Assembly: GCA_030765055.1 (NCBI GenBank)
Contig: CM060958.1
Span: 84,437,494-84,501,493, forward strand
Direction: 5' to 3'
Length of the DNA: 64,000 bases
Source: Mantis religiosa
Lineage: Eukaryota > Arthropoda > Insecta > Mantodea > Mantidae
Position numbers and translations under genes: made by a program. This document shows, one piece after another, positions 34,805-45,700 of the stretch; the stretch's first letter is position 1, and every line of letters begins with the position of its first letter. Under the pieces are notes generated by a model that saw only the letters and a list, made by a program, of their open reading frames with translations, made no database searches and was not told the DNA's origin.

Positions 34805-36474
34805 GCAAAAATCACATATACCTATTGTAATCGATACAATCTTATAATATCTTATAATTCATTTATATAGTTTAAATAAAACATACATTTTTATTTTTAA
34901 ATTAAAATTTTATAAATTATAACAATGAAACTAACGATTTTCTAAACTGAATTCCAAATATGACAAGAGCATTTTCGTTTCTATTATTCGGGCAACTAAG
35001 CCGCAGATATATATATCGGTATTTTATCTTTATTTTTTTGGAAGCCAGGAGAGCAATATTTACAAGATTGTATATCTAGCAAGCGCATTAAATACATTTG
35101 AGTATTATTAAATCCGTTATCAATGTTTTAACTCTTTATCCTTCAGCACAAAAGGGGAAAAGAAAAGCAAGGAAGAAGGAAAAAAAGTAGTTTTGCTTGC
35201 GCTTTTCAAGATATTTCATGACGTTGCCTTGCAAGAGAGAGGGGAAGGCAAGGGTAAAAATAAGAGTGGGAGATACAATCTCTGCAATAACAAATGAATG
35301 CGTGCATTATTGCAAGTTCGTTAGTAAATAATAAAACTCGCAAGCGACCTTAGGTTAACTCCATAACCTAACATCATTCTGGCACTCAGTTTAAGAATTT
35401 CTTCAGTGAATATTTGTGCCTCATGAGGATTAAGACCCACAGTTTGATATTCACTGCTGCAAGGAAATACCCAGGAGCGTACATACAAGTTTGTCGCATT
35501 CAATGCGATATATTAATTCTATTCATCCGGTTGTGAACAGAATGCAGATCATGTTGTACTAATGAGACAATGTTTATCCCATTATTTGAGTTGGCGAGTG
35601 TTTGCTGCCGAGTGAGTCATCCTACATGGTCAGAAAGTTCTGGACTATTTACATCAAGGACTGTCACGTGCCTAACTTTGCTTATCTACTCCAAGAAATG
35701 GGTCAGTACGATCATTTAAGTTTTGTTTGTGGCTACAGGAAGATCTTATCATAAGTTGGTTCGCGGATGACCACAGGATACGCTACCGTGTGAAAGAAGA
35801 ACACTGGTCAGAAATGGGGCACACCTCATCCAAACAGAAGCCAATCGTACATCAATCGCTGCCCAGCAAGCTCGAAACAGGGTGTCCTCAGCCAACTCTA
35901 GAATCAGGTACTTTGCAGTTCATTACCCTAGTAGTGCTTTCAGAATATGTTGGGAGATATTACTAAGGTTTAGAAATATTTGTTTTACCTATTCTACTAA
36001 CTAGGGCTAGATAGTTGGTTTGGATTATCTGTTTTTTAATATTGTTGGGACTTGAGCGATCTTTGAGCGATCTTTGATTCATCAAATATATGAACGTGGA
36101 TTGCACGAATGGTTATGGTAAACTAAAGAATGGTTCAATGGTTGGTTTGGTAGGATGGCTGAAGTGCCAATGAAATTAATGTTGGAAGTATTACTTATAT
36201 CCTTTTCATGTGGCTAACAAGCCTGTAGTAATATTGAATTTCCATCCCATTTCTAATAAATACATACTCATTAATGAATATCTTTTCATTTTAGTCTCAA
36301 TTATATCTATTAGTACATTCTTCAGATTAAGAGTTATATAACTAATGCAACTCCACATTCTTAATTTGTTACGTACCTATAGTAAGCAGAGGAACTGACA
36401 TTTTCACCCAAAAATAGAGCATTGGGGAAGTGAATTTCTTTCAACTCCTCAGAATCTAGCAGGAATTTAAAGAA
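34805..36474. other. No feature seen
   Basis: About 1.7 kb AT-rich. The open frames 35321-35503 (-) and 35727-35966 (+) have no recognisable product. A tandem GATCTTTGA duplication is at 36059-36076. Confidence 0.4.
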
Positions 36475-36492
36475 AGTGTGTGTGTGTGTGTG

Positions 36493-36541
<49 letters not shown>

Positions 36542-36620
36542 GAGGGAGGGGGGGTTAAGAGAATAGCTTTAACTAAAATACTAAAAGCCGTCTGTAATTA
36601 TCGAGCCTGGTATTTAGGTT
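36475..36620 (+). repeat. (GT)n-(GA)n microsatellite in repeat L, copy 4
   Basis: GTGTGTGTGT then GAGAGA to about 36538, GAGGGAGGGGGGG, then AATAGCTTTAACTAAAATAC, matching the segment after the tract in other L copies. A C-run follows at 36652-36661. Confidence 0.6.
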
Positions 36621-36757
36621 CTGCGACTTATGGCACGAAGATACTCAACAATCCCCCCCCCCTAAAAAAATCGTATAAGTAAACGCTTTCGTTGTTTTTT
36701 AGTTTATCAAAATTGGCTAAAACATTTGTATAATTGGTAAACCGTATGAGATAACAG

Positions 36758-37252
36758 CCCGCCTCGGTAGCGTAGATGGTAGCATGTCTGCCTCTCGTTC
36801 AAGAGGTCCCGAGTTCGAATCTCGGTCATGAAATGTGCAGTGTTTAACGCCCGCTTTTACTACGTAAGGCTCCGCAGGCGGTGACACTGATGATACATGA
36901 GATGAAGATGGAGCATCGGTGGAATGAGATGGCGGGGGGAAACCGGAGGTCCCGGAGAAAACCCACCCCAGCGCCGTGTTGTCCACCACAAATCTCACTT
37001 TGCGGTCGCCTGGGATCGAACCCGGGCAGCCTTGGTGAGAGCCAAGCGGTCTAACCACTGAGCCACGGCGTGGCCTGAATCTCGGTCAGGGTGAGTTACC
37101 TGGATAAGGTTTTTCCGGGGTTTTCCCGGAAAGACTAATGTCGGGTAACTCTTAAGCTCCATGGACCCCGGACGCATTGAGCATCATTTCACCCATTTCA
37201 TTCATCGTCCGATATGACTAAATGTTGGAGGACGTAAATTACAACAACAAAA
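36758..37252 (+). mobile_element. SINE A, copy 4, split by a SINE B
   Basis: Head CGCCTCGGTAGCGTAGATGG and GAGTTCGAATCTCGGTCA, interrupted at 36828 and resuming at 37077 with GAATCTCGGTCAGGGTGAG. It continues through the body to GGAGGACGTAAATTACAAC and an A-tail. With the insert removed it is about 235 bp. Confidence 0.9.
36829..37076 (-). mobile_element. SINE B, copy 3, nested in SINE A copy 4
   Basis: Full reverse copy from GTGTTTAACGCCCGCTTTTACT to ACCACTGAGCCACGGCGTGG. The 12-bp duplication GAATCTCGGTCA (36817-36828 and 37077-37088) is perfect and lies in the B-box end of SINE A. So B inserted after A. Confidence 0.93.
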
Positions 37253-38330
37253 AAGTATGAGATAACAAAATATTAAAAACAAAAAGTGCAGAGTTCGTTA
37301 AAGCAGATCATTTTCTTTAAATAAGTGTTGTGTGATCTTTATTATTTCCGAGATATTCTTTACTATTGGACTGAATTCTTCCTAGATTAGGCCTATTGGT
37401 CTGTTGCTGTCTCAAACTGTAAACTGGTTTACCATCTCTTCTTCAGTCCTCCTGGAGTTCTTTTTTAGGTTAGTCACTGTTAGCTGTTTTAGTATCTTCT
37501 CCCACATCCTTTACACATGTTAGAAGCTGTTCATTTGATGTTCTTTATTCATTTATTTTAAATGCCCATATTTGGCAATTCCTCTTTTTTTTGTCTATTC
37601 TTTCTTACCCCGTCACAGTTCTTAAGCATTTCATATATTCAATTTCTCTCTGTTTTGCTTCACGCCTTTTCAGATCCTTCTTTTTTCAAGTATTAAGTCA
37701 TATGCTCTCTCTTTCTCTCGTCATGCAAATATTGGAATCTCAAATTCATTCGAATACGCCGACTTTTTGAAGATTTAACTATCTCAAAGCCAAGTCCCTA
37801 CTGTACTTATATTGAAACCTGGAATAGATAAATATGTCATCGTTTTGACACGCGGAGATATTACGGGAAATTGCTTGCCCTGCTCTGCTCTGTTGCAACG
37901 CAGGCCGCTTCCTAGCGTGGCGGCTTAGGGCGCTGGCCTCCTACCTTGAAGCTCATCCCGCCGCCAGGAGCACTAGCAGAGGCCAAATCAAGTCCATCAG
38001 TTAACAAGGACATCCAAGCTTTGGAGAAAAGACTAATCCTATAAGACCGCATGGATAAATCCGCTCAGCGGATAGGTACCGTGGCGCTCTGCCCACCGTC
38101 TGGGAGCACCCGGACGACTTGTTCTCGCTCTTGGCTCTCTCTTCTCGCTCTCAATCGGTTCTGTTGGCTTTGTTTTCCCTCCTCTACGCCAGATGGCTAA
38201 TCAGTTAACGTGAAGTCTTATGAGGTAATAAGTTTCTTTATTATAGTGTATTAGCGCTGTTATAGTTGAAAAACAAAATCATGTACTTTAGAATGAATCT
38301 TCGTGTATGATTCTTACTGACAAACTCTTG
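37253..38330. other. No confident feature
   Basis: Pyrimidine-rich at first, then GC-richer at 37890-38150 with no recognisable RNA or coding motif. The GC-rich part could be an unrecognised repeat. Confidence 0.35.
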
Positions 38331-38337
38331 TGCAGAA

Positions 38338-39290
38338 GTGAGACGGCTATTTATAGACAGATTCCCTTTATTCGTGATCCTCAGAGAAACGGTTCTTAAA
38401 TTTGTGAATAGATTTAGGAGAACGGGATTTATTCTTGATAAGACACTGAAAGTAATTAATTCACCGTGTTCTTATAGAAAAAACCTGGATAACTGGAGAA
38501 AATGTGGCAGGAGATCCAAAGAAATCCCTGAAAATATTTGCACAAAAAGGAACTTCGCAAACTTGGGCTTGGATTGGTATTAAAATTTGAATTTAAAACC
38601 GTGCGAGGTTATCTGTTCTTCAGGAATTGCAAAATGATACAATACAGGTAGGGTTAATTTCTACAATTTGGTTTTGGATGATGTTAACGACCACTCTACG
38701 GACCTGCACATATTTTTTACTATCAAAACATGTATTTGGAAATTAATTATTCTTTCACACTGGCCGTGTGTAGGCTAAATTGTGGAAACGTAGAGTCAGA
38801 TTGAAAAATTCAATGCCATAGCCGGGATTTGAACCACGGATCTTCTGGTTTCCGTCCAGCCGCACTACCATTGTGCTACTATGGCCAACGTGCCGATATG
38901 CCATTAAATAAAGCCCGGGCCTTAAAGTACTTACATGTAGTAAGTCGCCATTAAGGTAGTTGTCTCATGTGTTTATGAGAACTCCTAAGTGGTTTACCGG
39001 GAAAATACGAGTCAGTTGGAGAATTTAATGGCATATCGGCACGTTGGCCATAGTAGCACAATGGTAGTGCGGCTGGACGGAAACCAGAAGATCCGTGGTT
39101 CAAATCCCGGCTATGGCATTGAATTTTTCAATCTGACTCTACGTTTCCACAAAACATGTATTTATTTATGACTATTGAGAACTAATCAGGGCAATGTAAA
39201 GTTTAGTTTCTTAAAAGGTGTGAGAGCAATGTGGTGGCACAAAGATATAATTTCCAACATTACGATGAAGATGTACATTTAATGTAGTTA
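38338..39290 (+). pseudogene. Tc1/mariner-superfamily transposase relic, N-terminal part, interrupted
   Basis: The frame 38338-38583 reads ETVLKFVNRFRRTGFILDKT, a DNA-binding segment. After a stop it continues NLNLKPCEVICSSGIAK and RVNFYNLVLDDVND to 38720, matching the region just before the first catalytic aspartate in the same family as the relic at 28266-28790. The next block is broken by SINE C copy 3. Beyond it, 39200-39230 (GTGTGAGAGCAATGTGGTGG) may be a faint trace of the VWCAM block. Everything is stop-ridden. Confidence 0.5.
38738..39149. mobile_element. Inverted-dimer SINE, family C, copy 3, identical arms
   Basis: Flanked by a perfect 14-bp duplication CAAAACATGTATTT (38724-38737 and 39150-39163). 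Inside, arms 38783-38909 and 39023-39149 are exact reverse complements over 127 bp by my reading. Each carries a tRNA-like module (GTGGTTCAAATCCCGGCTATGG and TAGTAGCACAATGGTAG on the plus strand of the right arm). The left end has an extra GGAAATTAATTATTCTTTCACACTGGCC, as in copy 1. The long, non-TA duplication indicates retrotransposition rather than cut-and-paste. Confidence 0.8.
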
Positions 39291-39368
39291 ATTTGTATGA
39301 GAAAATTATGGCATAAATTTAAGAAGCTATGGCCAATTTACCAACACATAGAAGCGCCCTTGTTAGAT

Positions 39369-39450
39369 AATTGGGAGATTATGACCCCACTAGACGCCAT
39401 TCTAGACTGCATCGGGTACCCCGCATGGCTTGCGGGCACCCAAGATAACC
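39369..39450 (+). repeat. Dispersed repeat Q, copy 1
   Basis: TTGGGAGATTATGACCCCAC, TAGACGCC, TAGACTGCA.CGGGT and GCGGGCACCC match the reverse complement of 44708-44791. Unknown type. Confidence 0.5.
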
Positions 39451-39526
39451 GAATCGAACCGAACCGAACCGTACCGAAACGAACCGAACCGAACCGAACC
39501 GTACCGAAACGAACCGAACCGAACCG
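39447..39526. repeat. CGAAC-based minisatellite
   Basis: CGAAC units with periodic CGTACCGAAA variants that recur about every 35 bp, forming a higher-order repeat. It directly follows repeat Q. Confidence 0.85.
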
Positions 39527-39529
39527 GAA

Positions 39530-40597
39530 CTCCCGAATGCGGGCCACAGACGAAACCACCTGAGCCATCCCGCTCTGTGTCCTCAGAGGAATGAATTTTA
39601 TTTTTTCAAAACCAGTTAAAAATCTACTAGAAGGAAAATGTATAAGATTAATGTATGTAACATTAAACTTTCTTCTAACCTCAAATTTGCCTTTTTAAGA
39701 AGTAAGGAACTCTTATTCTGGCCGAGCTCTGATAACTGAATTATTTATGTTAAAAAAATAACAATTTAAAAGTAATCTAGTAAATACATACACCCTTTGA
39801 CAAAAAAAAATGAGCAGACTCCGGAAGCTCATTTTTCTAAGTTCACATCGTGACCACGGCCGGTTTAAATGGCGTCATGGAACACCACTCTTTAGCTTGG
39901 TCCTACTGAATCTTCTCATTATTGAGTCTCGATTACTAAACGTGCACTGATAACCGAGCAGTGATAGACAAGTATGTAGGAGTTAGACCTACAAAGGTCA
40001 TTTTGATTTTTTGTTATTGTAGAAATACGATATATGTATTACTCACATTGTAATATAACTTCCAATTGCTAAGGTTTACTTGATTTTATGGCATTTATGC
40101 TTACACATAGAAATTGAAATTAACGGAGTATCGGAGGTGTACACCCTCTGCTTCTATTACTGCCTTCATTCTGCAGGGCATGGATGAGACCAAATCCTAG
40201 TGAAATTTTCACGAGAGGGTACTACGCATTATATACTAGCACTATTCATAACATATGAATGAGCCCGAGTGTTTTTAGAACCAATATTAAGGCAATTTTC
40301 TAAAACTATTGCATTCATTTTGAACACGATAAGAATGTTATTTACGCTTTTACAAATGAATGAGTTTAAAAACATAAGGCATACCATTAAAATAACAACA
40401 ATAAAAACACAAGATAAACACAAAGCATGCATATCAAGGATTCGAACTCATGTAGCTCTATTTACGAGACACATGCGTTTTACTGCTCGGCTATCATGCA
40501 TACGGCCAAGCCGCAAGGCAACTACTATACCTACCTATCGCATAGCTTTGAAATCAAGCCAGAGTGGTATCAAAGCATATATTGGAAAAATTAATTG
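39530..40597. other. No confident feature
   Basis: AT-rich. The plus-strand frame 40269-40712 (147 codons) runs into the SINE A copy and shows no motif. A weak tRNA-like patch (GGATTCGAACTCATG near 40438-40452) is noted without a body. Confidence 0.35.
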
Positions 40598-40610
40598 TTA
40601 TTTCACACTA

Positions 40611-40856
40611 TCGTATTTTTTTCTTTGTAATTTTACGTCCTCCAACGTTAAGTCACATCGGACGATGAATGAAATGGGTGAAATGATGCTCGAATGTGTC
40701 CAGGGTACATAGAGATTAGGTATCCGACATTCTTCTTTAAGGATAAGGGAAAACCACGGAAAAGCCTTATCCAGGTAACTCACCCTGACCGACATTCGAA
40801 CTCGGGACCTCTTGAACGTGAGCCAGACATGGTACCATCTACGCTACCGAGGCGGG
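40611..40856 (-). mobile_element. SINE A, copy 5
   Basis: Reverse copy with T-run tail, TTTACGTCCTCCAACGTTAAG, the GATAAGGGAAAACCACGG body and the head GCTACCGAGGCGGGC. Duplication CACACTA at 40604-40610 and 40857-40863. Confidence 0.85.
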
Positions 40857-40868
40857 CACACTAGTCGT

Positions 40869-41462
40869 AACGAGCGGGATGGCTCAGGCGGTTTCGTCTG
40901 TGGCCCGCATTCGGGAGGCCCGGGTTCGATTCCCGTGGCCGACCTTCCGGACCCATGGATTTTTTCGAGGGTCTTCCCGGGTCGCTAAGCGAATGCTGGG
41001 TAGGTTAATTACATCCCCCGAATTTCCTGTCCCTCCATTTCATCTCCATTATCATTTCACATCATCTCTCATCTGTTGGTCTCTTTCAGGGTAGAAGTGT
41101 CGGCGGGTGTCTCGGCGGTGCATGGTGGGATGATATGCTCTGAGGAAAACTACTTCCTCCTCCGGTAGGTCGGTTGCCGGTCTCCGCTCCTCTTCTGGGA
41201 CCATTTCGGGACGCACAGCCAGGGGCCTCTGGGTCCATTAGGGACCATTAGGGCTCGGCTGCTGGGCTCGTTGCCTTCCCGCTGTGTGGGAGCGAGTTCA
41301 TTGTTGGCCTGTCGGAGGAAGTCTCTATGCAAGTAAACTGCAGGAGCCCTGCCCTCTGTACTGTCGTGGCTCCTTGGGTCGGCCGCCCTCTGTCTCCATC
41401 TCATCCTTTCTCCCGCGGGCATAGGAGCAATGGGCCCATTATGGTGGCCTACGTACCAATCC
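40869..41462 (+). mobile_element. tRNA-derived SINE, family D, copy 1 (long, ~590 bp)
   Basis: Head GCGGGATGGCTCAGGCGG (A box) and CCCGGGTTCGATTCCCGTGG (B box). The body TTCCCGGGTCGCTAAGCGAATGCTGGGTAGG and GGTAGAAGTGTCGGCGGGTG matches 60239-60590. Flanks CACACTAGTCGT (40857-40868) and CACACTAGCCAT (41463-41474) match at 10 of 12 positions. The segment 41150-41330, absent from copy 2, may be an insertion or a longer source form. Confidence 0.8.
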
Positions 41463-41560
41463 CACACTAGCCATGTTTAGGTCAAAGTGTAGAAAAGTAG
41501 AGCCAGACTGAAAACTTCAGTGCCATAGCCGGGATTCAAAAAATTGAACTTTTCAGTCTA

Positions 41561-42329
41561 TCTTTCCAAGGTTATTGTGAACGCAGCGTCAGCGAATTCT
41601 TTCGATGTTTACCGAATCAAACTTTATTTCTGGCAATTGCTTTTATTTTTTATCCCAAAGGATGTATCTAAATAGAACTAATATTCCTCCTAAGTAAACT
41701 AAGACAATGGAATCAGAATCTTAAGGATTTAAACCGCCTAATTAAATAGCTTAATGCTATACAAAGCTTTGTTACATAATATTAAGCAGAGTGTGTTAAG
41801 ATTAACAATTCATTATTTAAATATTATTTTCCTTCAATAATTAATTTCCCTTTTTCCCTTATTTCATTTTCTGTTGGCTTTGTAGAGCCTTTAGTGAAAA
41901 TATAATTTTAGTAACATTCGACAGTTTTTAAGAATTGACAAAGTTCCTTCTTCCTGTCGTGAAACTCATTCTTTCACTCAATGCATTGCACAGCCGATGG
42001 CAGTTCAGTTCCTTTTCACTTCCGCTATAAGAACACAACAGTCAAAGCACAGTGCAGTATTATATGTACAACTGTGAAGTTACTTTGCAGCCAAATTAAT
42101 GATAATATACATTACCAAAGCCAGCATTCATTGGGTGGATCACTAAGCCAGTCTCGTGCGCGTGCGCCGCATTCCACGAGGAATGATATTACCTACTTTT
42201 TTTTTTAAAAAAATGAATGTAAGGTAGAAGTAGATTTACTAAAGGAGGGGTCACCTAGCACTTCGACCCATTATTGGATCTTTTGTGTATACAATGAGAA
42301 GAACGGATGAAATAGATATGTAGACTGCA
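41561..42329. other. No feature seen
   Basis: AT-rich spacer; the small open frame 41981-42208 is unrecognised. Confidence 0.4.
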
Positions 42330-42338
42330 GTAATGGAC

Positions 42339-42741
42339 GACGAAAGTGGCAGAGACGCGCAGAGTTGCCCAACATTGTGGGCTGGACTACCCACTAGGAG
42401 GCCCTTGGCGGCGACCCGCCCAAATCACCGGAGAGCAACTCAGATTCCCTCCAACGGTGACCGGTCAATATTTGAATCAGTAATGGAGGCTCGAACGGCC
42501 ACCCTCTGGCGGAGCTGAGATGTTCCAAATAGCTAGCCTCTGTCCGACGTCGACACACATCTCGGTCATCCTCTAATATAAAAAAGGGATACAAAATGAG
42601 AGAAAATGGGAGACAGGAGAGTCATTTCGACATTTGCCTTGCCGACCAGGGAAAAACATGACAAACCTATTGTCAGAGCAGGTGGCTACAGGGATCGGAC
42701 CGACGACCTTCTGAACTTCTTACCGCGGAGCTATTTCGCTC
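42339..42741 (-). mobile_element. tRNA-derived SINE, family I, copy 1
   Basis: Flanked by a perfect 9-bp duplication GTAATGGAC (42330-42338 and 42742-42750). The promoter end, on the minus strand, has TAGCTCCGCGGTAAG and GGTCGTCGGTCCGATCCCTG. The body block GGAGGCTCGAACGGCCACCC matches 61190-61211. About 400 bp, long for a SINE. Confidence 0.7.
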
Positions 42742-42760
42742 GTAATGGACAAAATAAAAC

Positions 42761-43099
42761 TCAGAACTTAACCCATGGCACGACGGCCCATATAGGGCCA
42801 AGGCCTGCCAACCCGACTGCTGGCTACACGCCCGCAAACGAAAGGTAGAGGTGGGCGATCATCCAACCGATACGGGGAGGAGATGTGGTTAGCATATCTG
42901 CACCCCAAGCCGGAAAGTTGGCTTTCTTGACCAGGACCGCTTACCTTACGTAAGTTCCTCAATTTCCTCATGGTCTGAGTGAGTACCTGTCCTATACCAG
43001 GGATTTAAAATCCGCACCCCCAGGGGTGGAATCGAACCCGGGCGCTTTATGTGGCAGGAAACCAAGGCATGATGTCTCAGCCTACTACGCCACGGCGCA
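42761..43099 (-). mobile_element. tRNA-derived SINE, family H, copy 2
   Basis: Flanked by GGACAAAATAAAAC (42747-42760) and GGACAAATGAAAC (43100-43112). The promoter end on the minus strand reads GCGCCGTGGCGTAGTAGGC and CGCCCGGGTTCGATTCCACC. It overlaps the target duplication of SINE I copy 1, so both inserted at one small site. Confidence 0.8.
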
Positions 43100-43112
43100 G
43101 GACAAATGAAAC

Positions 43113-43580
43113 ACAGGCAAATTCATAACATAGAAAAAATTGTACATCGTTTAAGAACATTTAAAATAAAGTCACAAAGTCAACTTTTCTCAGGTCCCTC
43201 AAAAGCAAATGAATACACGGGGTGAGGTGCTGCAAAGTGTGGAATTATCCGCGGATGAATCTTCCTAAAATAGAAGAATGTACTGTTGTGAATGGCTATT
43301 AATTGTTGTGCGATTAAGAGACTGCTGGCCTAGAGAAAACAAGTTATTCTCTCTGGCATATTGCATTCTTCGTCCCACAAGTTCAGCTCGAGAGAGATAG
43401 AGAGAGAGAGTAGTGACGTCATCCGTTAATATGCTATCAACTCCAGCTGACGGGAAGCTTAAACCAATGTCCTCTTCTTGTCGTTGTTGAGAGTTAATCT
43501 GTGCTTGAACGTGCTCGAGCCTAAATGATGTTGGGGCTCATTTTAACCACTAGAAGTTTCTTGTAGGGTTAATGGGAGCA
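43113..43580. other. No feature seen
   Basis: Spacer with a short GA-rich tract near 43393-43410. Confidence 0.4.
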
Positions 43581-43581
43581 G

Positions 43582-43584
<3 letters not shown>

Positions 43585-43646
<62 letters not shown>

Positions 43647-44140
43647 GGGAGTATAGGATAAAGAAAACGAAAAATCAGTTAAATACAAAATTATTTATTA
43701 CCAAAGATGGCACGTCTAAACTTTCAATAATTCCGAACTACCTACCCTTTATTAGAAAATGTTCCCAAAACATTGACTTCAGAGATGGTTCTAATGAATT
43801 TTATTAAAATGTCATATATTTTCATCACAAATAATGAATTTGTGATATTTTGAATTTTTTTGGGGGGAGGGGGAATGTCCTCAGAAGTCCTCTTCATCCT
43901 GAATGACTTTTACATAACTAGTACGTCGTAAAAGATAGACAAAGCCTTACTGTGCAGAAAAAGTGTAAATCTCATTGTTGGTATTGACTTGATTTTCTCA
44001 GATGGGATATTGTTATTCCGTCCCCTCCTCCTTTTACTTTTCCTCCTCTTCATGCAAACAGAATAGAATTTCAAAGCCATCACATAGCGATTGGCGCTTA
44101 AAGTATTTGTCTATCGCTTAATTCTTAAATGCATGAATTA
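43585..44140 (+). repeat. Repeat L, copy 5, with (GA)n
   Basis: (GA)n at about 43585-43641, then GGAGGGGGGAG, AAATCAGTTAAATACAAAAT, ACTACCTACCCTTTATTAG and TTCTAATGAATTTTATTAAAATG, ending with GAATTTCAAAGCCATCACATAGCG and CTATCGCTTAATTC. It is the longest uninterrupted copy, about 550 bp. Confidence 0.6.
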
Positions 44141-44224
44141 TTTTGCTACTAATGCCGCTCTTGCTGTAATTTCTAAACCGGTTCTCATGCCGCTTTCTGC
44201 GATGGCTCAACGCAATTGACTCGA

Positions 44225-44315
44225 AGAGCCATGATCGTTAAAGCGATAACAATGGACTGGCTATCCATTCAAAGCCAAGCGTCCTGAATTCGAATCTCGG
44301 CAACTGCAGTCAAAT
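44225..44315 (+). mobile_element. tRNA-like SINE head, unassigned
   Basis: CCATGATCGTTAAAGCGATAAC and CAAGCGTCCTGAATTCGAATCTCGG give A- and B-box-like segments; no recognised body follows. Confidence 0.35.
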
Positions 44316-44707
44316 GTGTCTGTCTTAAAAGACGGGGAGGGCCCAAGTAAAATAATCAGTGTGATGGCACGTTTGGATGTTGACGAGGTGTCATTTGACT
44401 GCATCCACTCCACTCCACTAGGTGCTGGCTGGCTGTATACAGCCAGAAGGTTTTTGCTGCGTGCCCACCCGTTTTTTACCGCAGGTAAGGTTAGTTTGAA
44501 ATTTGTAGGATGAAGGTGGTCTTGGTTTTGAGGTTGGGATTAAATTTAGGTTACAGAAAGGACCTTCGGGTTGAAGGGAGGATGCAGTACTTTGCACCCA
44601 AAATGTTATATTTTTGTTTAATTTTTAGTTGGGGAAAAATTTAGATGCCAAACGGCGTAGAAGAATTATGAGGAGCTCAGCTTTAGCTGCTGATATGTTT
44701 AGCTCCT
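44316..44707. other. No feature seen
   Basis: Mixed composition; the open frame 44316-44513 is unrecognised and may be part of the repeat that ends in Q. Confidence 0.3.
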
Positions 44708-44791
44708 GGGTTATCTGGGGTGCCCGCATGCCATACAGGGGACCCGGTGCAGTCTACATCGGCGTCTAGTGGGGTCATAATCTCCCAATGA
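44708..44791 (-). repeat. Dispersed repeat Q, copy 2
   Basis: Reverse complement of the segment at 39369-39450; see GTGGGGTCATAATCTCCCAA and GGGTTATCTGGGG. Here no minisatellite follows. Confidence 0.5.
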
Positions 44792-45688
44792 CTGTATTAC
44801 TTGGGCTTTGCCTTTTTATAGTAAACAAAACACTACACTGTAATTGTAAAAATAATATAATATTTACAATTAAAAAGACCCAAAATTTTGAGTGTATAGT
44901 TGACAAAGGTCAGTACAATATTATAATAACCAAAGAACTACATTAAAATGTAGTCTAATGCTGCATACTGATACATCATGCCTTTAAGGGTTAAGGTCTG
45001 TTGAATTCCTCTTTTACCGTTGTACTTAGTAGGAAATATATAACAAAGATATTTATACAAATGTTTATTTTCTTAACATGAACTACATAGAAGAGTACAT
45101 ATTTGTTATAATATTTTGTTGAAGAATGGGTAGAGAAAATTATGTGACTAACACATCAAATATTTTTAAACATTTATTTAGATTAGCTACAAGTAGATAG
45201 AGTAATGGTTTCTGTAATCACGTGAATGTAATGCGTCATGTTTTTGTTGTCATTGGACAGTAATGTCATGTTTTTCATTGTTGTTTTCAAAGTAACCGTT
45301 CAGACTTGCTTTATGCAATTGTTGTAATGGTTGTTTATAAGAATGTAATTTATTTACAGTGAACTGTTAATGAATCTTTATCTCCCACAGTTTTAAACCA
45401 AAGTGCACGAAGTATGGACAGAAACAGTTTAGATTAGCTATGTTCCCTAGTACTTCTATTTATATTTATTAGAGTAAAGGGTTCAGATTTTAAATTATTT
45501 TATCGCTTTTTCTCGCTTAGTTTAGTAATATTATTAAAATTGCGCTGTTATAGTTATTTTCATAGTGTTAGAGGCCATTCAGATATGTACTGTGTTGATT
45601 TAAAAAAAGAATTTGACATTTTTCTATTCTGCTAAAGGTTATTACATTTTTAGAGTTAAAAAATACAGATACTGCTTTGCGCTAATCC
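44792..45688. other. No feature seen
   Basis: AT-rich sequence without recognisable structure. Confidence 0.4.
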
Positions 45689-45700
45689 TTGAAAAGATAC

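Larger units (their letters stand above)
40598..41560. mobile_element. SINE C, copy 4, broken by two SINE insertions
   Basis: A family C left end (GTTATTTCACACTA, 40597-40610) is interrupted, resumes at 41463 with CACACTAGCCATGTTTAGG, and ends around 41560 after GCCATAGCCGGGATTC and AACTTTTCAGTC. The tRNA-like centre is deleted. Confidence 0.6.

Noticed and set aside
37890..38150. GC-richer block as an RNA gene
   Set aside because: No snRNA, 5S, 7SL or tRNA signature could be read and no second copy is in the window.
40269..40712. 147-codon plus-strand frame
   Set aside because: Crosses the border of a SINE A copy, has host-like AT composition and no recognised domain.
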